This document shows, one piece after another, positions 44,201-48,849 of a DNA stretch of 48,849 nt. Made by a program: the position numbers and the translations under genes. Position 1 is the first letter of the stretch. Every line of letters begins with the position of its first letter. Source of the stretch: an uncultured Clostridia bacterium (GTDB lineage Bacteria; Bacillota; Clostridia; Christensenellales; UBA1242). Location of the stretch: the NCBI GenBank assembly GCA_947629145.1, contig CANRCQ010000004.1:1-48849 (forward strand). Direction: 5' to 3'. The notes below the pieces were generated by a model. It was given only the letters and a program-made list of their open reading frames with translations. It searched no databases and had not been told where the DNA came from.

Positions 44201-47200
44201 ATGTTTGAATTAAACAACTTTGAAAAAATCAAAATAGGAATTGCAAGTCCTGAAAAAATTAGAGAGTGGTCTCATGGTGAAGTGACAAAACCTGAAACCA
44301 TAAACTATCGCACGCAAAAACCTGAAAAAGATGGGCTTTTCTGCGAAAAGATTTTTGGACCAAAGAAAGACTGGGAATGCCACTGCGGAAAATACAAACG
44401 CATTCGCTATCGCGGTGTTGTCTGCGACAAATGTGGGGTTGAAGTCACAAGAAGCAAGGTGCGCCGTGAAAGAATGGGGCATATTGAACTTGCCGCACCT
44501 GTCACACACCTTTGGTATTTCCGTTCAGTTCCATCTCGCATTGGGACTTTACTTGACCTTACTCCAAAAACTTTGGAACAAGTTGTTTATTATATCAACT
44601 ACATTGTCACAGACCCTAAAAACACTGACCTTGAATACAAACAAATTTTAAATGACAGAGAATATCGCGAAGCTGTTGAAAAATATGGCTATGGTTCTTT
44701 TGATGCTGGAATGGGCGCAGAAGCAATCAAAATTTTGCTTTCTCACATCGACCTTGACAAAGAAAGCGAAGCATTAAAAGAAGAAATCAAAAGTTCTAAG
44801 GGTCAAAGAAAAATCAAGGCTGCAAAGAAACTTGACGTTGTTGAAAGTTTTAGAAAAAGTGGAAACAATCCAACTTGGATGGTTTTGGACGTTATTCCAG
44901 TTCTTCCACCAGACCTTCGTCCTATGGTTCCATTGGATGGGGGCAGATATGCAACTTCCGACCTTAACGACCTTTATCGCCGTGTTATCAACAGAAACAA
45001 CCGTTTGAAAAAACTTATGGAACTTGGTGCGCCAGACGTTATTATAAGAAACGAAAAACGTATGCTTCAAGAAGCAGTTGACAACCTTATCGACAACGGA
45101 AAACGCGGCAAACCTGTTCAAGGCTCAAAGCAAAGAGATTTGAAATCACTCACCGCTATGCTTGGCGGAAAACAAGGGCGTTTCCGTCAAAACCTTTTGG
45201 GAAAACGTGTTGACTATTCCGGCCGTTCAGTTATCGTTGTTGGGCCAGAACTTAAAATGTATCAATGCGGACTTCCAAAAGAGATGGCTTTGGAACTTTT
45301 CAAACCATTTATTATCAATCGTTTGATGGATATGAATCAATCCAACAATATCAAAAGTGCAAAGCGCATGATTGAACGCGAAAAACCTATCGTTTGGGAC
45401 GTTCTTGCGGATGTCATCAAAGACCATCCAGTGCTTTTGAACCGTGCGCCAACACTTCACAGACTTTCAGTTCAAGCGTTTGAACCTGTGCTTGTTGAAG
45501 GAAAGGCAATCAAACTTCACCCATCTGTCTGCGCTGCGTTCAATGCCGACTTCGATGGTGACCAAATGCCTGTTCATATTCCACTTTCAATCGATGCAAG
45601 AACAGAAGCGCGCACACTTATGCTTGCTTCAAATAATATATTAAAACTTTCAGATGGCGAACCTATTGTAACTCCTGCACAGGACGTTGTTTTGGGATGC
45701 TATTATCTTACTCTTATAAGACCAGGCGCTAAGGGCGAAGGCAGTATATTTGCTTCTAGAAACGAAGTTATTTATGCTTATCAAACTAAAAACCTTGACC
45801 TTCAAGCCGAAATTCAAGTTAGAATGACAAAAGAAGTTGACGGAAAAACTTATTCAAAGAGAATTACAACTTCTGTGGGAAGAATTTTGTTCAACAACAT
45901 CATTCCACAAAACTTGGGTTATGTTGACCGTTCTAATCCAGACAACATCTGCGAACTTGAAATCAACAAACCAGTTAAGAAGGGCGACCTTAAAAAGATT
46001 GTTGCTGATTGCTATGATAAGTTTGACACAACGGAATGTTCTAAACTTGTTGACAGACTTAAAGATTTGGGATATAAATACTCAACTTTGGCTTCAGTTT
46101 CTGTTAATATCTATGATATTGAAGCACCAGAAGAAAAAGCCGAAATCATGAAAGAAGCCGAAGCAAAAGCACTTGAAAATGAAAAGATGCTTCGCCGCGG
46201 ACTTATCACACTTGATGAAAAGATAAATGAAAATGTTGCTGTTTGGAACGAAGCCACAAACGAAGTTCAAAATGCAGTTGTTAAACATCTTGACACTTTC
46301 AACCCATTCAGCCTTATGGTTGTTTCAGGCGCTCGTGGTAACAACACTCAGCTTAACATGGATGTCGGCATGATTGGAATTAAAGCAACTGCTTCTGGTC
46401 AAAAGAACGACACTCCAATTAAATCTTCGTTTAAACAAGGCTTGACACCTATCGAATACTTCATCAACTCTCGTGGTTCAAGAAAAGGTTTGTCCGACAC
46501 CGCACTTAAAACAGCGGACTCTGGTTATCTTACTCGTCGTTTGGTTGATATTGCACAAGACGTTGTTGTTACAACAGAAGACTGCTTTGAAGATGCTGGC
46601 GAAAAGGTTAAGGGTGTTACTGTAACAGACCTTGTTGTTGATGGATTTGTTCAAGAAACTCTTGCTGAAAGAATATATGGCAGAGTTGCCGTTGAAGACA
46701 TTGTAAATCCAAAGACAAAAGAAGTTATCGTTCCTGCAAACACAATGATTTCAAAACAACAAGCCGCTGCAATCACAGATGCTGGAATCAAGGAAGTTCA
46801 AATTCGTTCACTTATCACTTGCCGTTGCAAACACGGAGTTTGCGCAAAGTGCTATGGAAGAAACTTGGCTGGAAAAGATATGGTCACTCTTGGCGAAGCA
46901 GTTGGAATTATCGCTGCACAATCCATCGGTGAACCTGGCACACAGCTTACAATGAGAACCTTCCACACTGGTGGTTCTGCCGTTGCTGCCGATATCACAC
47001 AAGGTTTGCCTCGTGTTGAAGAAATCTTTGAAGCGCGCCGTCCTAAGGGTGAATGTCTTTTGAGTGAAGTTGCCGGAAAGATAAAGATTAAAGAAGATGT
47101 TAAAAACTACTATATCACAATTGTTACTGGCGAAGGCGACATTGACTATGAAGTTAGAAAACCTGCCGTTTTGAAGGTTAAAGATGGCGAAACAGTTGAA

Positions 47201-47725
47201 CCTGGAACGCAACTTACTGCTGGGGCAATCAATCCAAGCGACCTTCTTGTCACAAAAGGACTTAAAGGTTTGCAACAATATCTTTTAAGCGAAGTTATTT
47301 CCGTTTATCGCGGACAAGATGTTAAGGTTAATGACAAACACATTGAAATTATCATTAGACAGATGCTTAAAAAGGTTAAGATTGAAGATAGCGGTGACAC
47401 AAATCTTCTTTCTGGAGAAGTTGTGGATGTTTCTAGATGCGAAGAAGAAAATGAAAGAGTTCTTCGTGCCGGTGGACGTCCTGCCATTGCAAGAAGAATC
47501 TTGCTTGGAATTACAAAGGCTTCACTTTCAACAGAATCATTCCTTTCTGCTTCGTCATTCCAAGAAACTTCAAGAGTGCTTACTGATGCTGCTCTTAAAG
47601 GCAAAGTGGACAACCTTATGGGTATCAAGGAAAATGTTATCATTGGAAAACTTATTCCTGCAGGAACTGGTCTTAAAAAATATCGCACAGTTGTTCCTGT
47701 TAAGGTTGAAGAAGACATTGGATAA
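44201..47725 (+). CDS. rpoC: DNA-directed RNA polymerase beta' subunit
   Basis: [23 protein letters not shown] zinc finger, NADFDGDQM catalytic motif, C-terminal [17 protein letters not shown]. Confidence 0.98.
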   Translation: MFELNNFEKIKIGIASPEKIREWSHGEVTKPETINYRTQKPEKDGLFCEKIFGPKKDWECHCGKYKRIRYRGVVCDKCGVEVTRSKVRRERMGHIELAAPVTHLWYFRSVPSRIGTLLDLTPKTLEQVVYYINYIVTDPKNTDLEYKQILNDREYREAVEKYGYGSFDAGMGAEAIKILLSHIDLDKESEALKEEIKSSKGQRKIKAAKKLDVVESFRKSGNNPTWMVLDVIPVLPPDLRPMVPLDGGRYATSDLNDLYRRVINRNNRLKKLMELGAPDVIIRNEKRMLQEAVDNLIDNGKRGKPVQGSKQRDLKSLTAMLGGKQGRFRQNLLGKRVDYSGRSVIVVGPELKMYQCGLPKEMALELFKPFIINRLMDMNQSNNIKSAKRMIEREKPIVWDVLADVIKDHPVLLNRAPTLHRLSVQAFEPVLVEGKAIKLHPSVCAAFNADFDGDQMPVHIPLSIDARTEARTLMLASNNILKLSDGEPIVTPAQDVVLGCYYLTLIRPGAKGEGSIFASRNEVIYAYQTKNLDLQAEIQVRMTKEVDGKTYSKRITTSVGRILFNNIIPQNLGYVDRSNPDNICELEINKPVKKGDLKKIVADCYDKFDTTECSKLVDRLKDLGYKYSTLASVSVNIYDIEAPEEKAEIMKEAEAKALENEKMLRRGLITLDEKINENVAVWNEATNEVQNAVVKHLDTFNPFSLMVVSGARGNNTQLNMDVGMIGIKATASGQKNDTPIKSSFKQGLTPIEYFINSRGSRKGLSDTALKTADSGYLTRRLVDIAQDVVVTTEDCFEDAGEKVKGVTVTDLVVDGFVQETLAERIYGRVAVEDIVNPKTKEVIVPANTMISKQQAAAITDAGIKEVQIRSLITCRCKHGVCAKCYGRNLAGKDMVTLGEAVGIIAAQSIGEPGTQLTMRTFHTGGSAVAADITQGLPRVEEIFEARRPKGECLLSEVAGKIKIKEDVKNYYITIVTGEGDIDYEVRKPAVLKVKDGETVEPGTQLTAGAINPSDLLVTKGLKGLQQYLLSEVISVYRGQDVKVNDKHIEIIIRQMLKKVKIEDSGDTNLLSGEVVDVSRCEEENERVLRAGGRPAIARRILLGITKASLSTESFLSASSFQETSRVLTDAALKGKVDNLMGIKENVIIGKLIPAGTGLKKYRTVVPVKVEEDIG

Positions 47726-47748
47726 AAAGGCTTTTTCAGCCTTTTTTT
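47724..47748 (+). terminator. rpoC terminator
   Basis: AAAAAGGCT-ttttc-AGCCTTTTT, 9-bp stem plus T tract. Confidence 0.85.
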
Positions 47749-47776
47749 CTTGTGAGAAAAAATAAAAGGAGTTGTT

Positions 47777-48784
47777 ATGGAAAAGGGTTTTGATGCGCTT
47801 TTTAATGAAACATATGATTATGATATTGACACTTTGAGCGATGTCAAGTCTTTTCCTAGCGACCAAAATGACCTTGCAATATTAAAAGCACTTTACAAAT
47901 GCCAACAGTGGGTGTTTCAGGGGATGCTTAAAGATATTCTCAGCAAAAGGCCGGAACTTTCCAAAATTGACACCAGAATTGCTTGCATTAAAAAGGCAAA
48001 CAAACTTGCATTGGCAGGCATAAAAGCGCAACTTGTTGAACTTGCCGAAAAGCCAAATCTAAATGCACTTGCTTTTTATGTCAGTGCGGATGAAAAGAAA
48101 AATTGGAGCGAAAAAATACAAAAACTTGTGAGTGAAATCGAAAAGAAAAAGGTGAAAACTCCGGAAGAGTGGGAAGTGGTCGCGTGCGCACATATTCATG
48201 ACAAGGTTCAACTTCCATATGGCAAAGACGAATCCTTTATGGACATTGAAAGTGTTGGAATAAGCGCGATTTTTGAATACAACAACTATCTTGAAGCCTT
48301 TGAGAAAAACAGCAACACTTGGAAAGAATTTTGGCTGAAATGTCGATTATATCATTCAACCTTTTTAAACACCGAATATGGGAAAGCTTTGCAAAAGGCT
48401 CAACTTGGCTATTATGCACGTTTCTTTACTTCCAAAGAAAGAAACAACAGCGATTTGTCAGGTTATTTGCGTTCTTCTCAGGGAATAAATACAGGGGCAG
48501 TCCCAAAAAATGTGCTTAAACAATACAGCGAATGCTTTTTCTCAAGGGACAGCATTGCGAGATATTTGTGTAAACAGTTTAAAACAGAAAAAGATAAAAG
48601 CGCAGAGAAAGAATATATGTTTGCACACGCACTTTTAAACTGCTCTAAACCTGGCTTTAAAAGATTGGGCAAGATAATGCTTTATGATGTTGCAAAAAAA
48701 CCACTTGCAAAAGGCAAAATTGAAACAGATAACATGAAAAAACCAACTCAATTTTTCAACATTGGGCTTGACGTTCACACTTAA
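47777..48784 (+). CDS. Hypothetical protein (alpha-helical, no family recognised)
   Basis: 335-aa ORF with good RBS (aaaggag) and charged, helix-rich composition. Confidence 0.75.
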   Translation: MEKGFDALFNETYDYDIDTLSDVKSFPSDQNDLAILKALYKCQQWVFQGMLKDILSKRPELSKIDTRIACIKKANKLALAGIKAQLVELAEKPNLNALAFYVSADEKKNWSEKIQKLVSEIEKKKVKTPEEWEVVACAHIHDKVQLPYGKDESFMDIESVGISAIFEYNNYLEAFEKNSNTWKEFWLKCRLYHSTFLNTEYGKALQKAQLGYYARFFTSKERNNSDLSGYLRSSQGINTGAVPKNVLKQYSECFFSRDSIARYLCKQFKTEKDKSAEKEYMFAHALLNCSKPGFKRLGKIMLYDVAKKPLAKGKIETDNMKKPTQFFNIGLDVHT

Positions 48785-48803
48785 ATAAAATCGTGCAAAT
48801 AGA

Positions 48804-48833
48804 TTGACATAAAGCGCGTTTTAATGATAAAAT
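48804..48833 (+). promoter_or_regulatory. Promoter for a gene beyond the window
   Basis: TTGACA-18-TAAAAT with extended TGA. Confidence 0.5.
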
Positions 48834-48849
48834 AATTTAGAAATTGACG

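Noticed and set aside
1-48849. CRISPR arrays, rRNA or tRNA genes
   Set aside because: No regularly spaced direct repeats, rRNA-like segments or convincing tRNA cloverleaf/TTCGANNC signatures were noticed by eye; a tRNAscan/Infernal run would be needed to be certain.

Overview
The window is a low-GC chromosomal segment that looks like an uncultured Clostridia-type Firmicute (it carries spoIVA, rpoZ-priA-def-fmt-rlmN-rsgA-rpe, gls24-fakA, and rpoBC). It is densely coded and mostly housekeeping: uvrA (5'-truncated by the window edge), serS, nrdR, feoAB, spoIVA, degV, rpoZ, priA, cutA, def, fmt, rlmN, rsgA, rpe, rpmB, gls24-like, fakA-like, walJ/yycJ-like, radC-like, fba, hflX, rpoB and rpoC. The accessory-looking part is 26.3-39.9 kb. 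There, a solitary PrgI/VirB3-like-VirB4 fusion ATPase is followed after 10 nt by one ~3,551-aa predicted lipoprotein with three repeats of a GLUG-like solenoid module, with no relaxase, coupling protein or other T4SS genes in view. Other points of interest: a GC-enriched block of several inverted repeats between rpoB and rpoC; a terminator-like hairpin in the rpoB leader downstream of tandem promoters; a tandem NrdR-box pair at the nrdR/feoAB divergence, one box filling the nrdR promoter spacer; a YugP-family homologue that has lost its HExxH motif; a FeoB with a fused CxxCxxCxxC tail; predicted leaderless walJ and hflX mRNAs; and two small genes missing from the supplied ORF track (rpmB and a 37-aa Lys-rich protein). 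All calls come from reading the sequence; no database searches were run.
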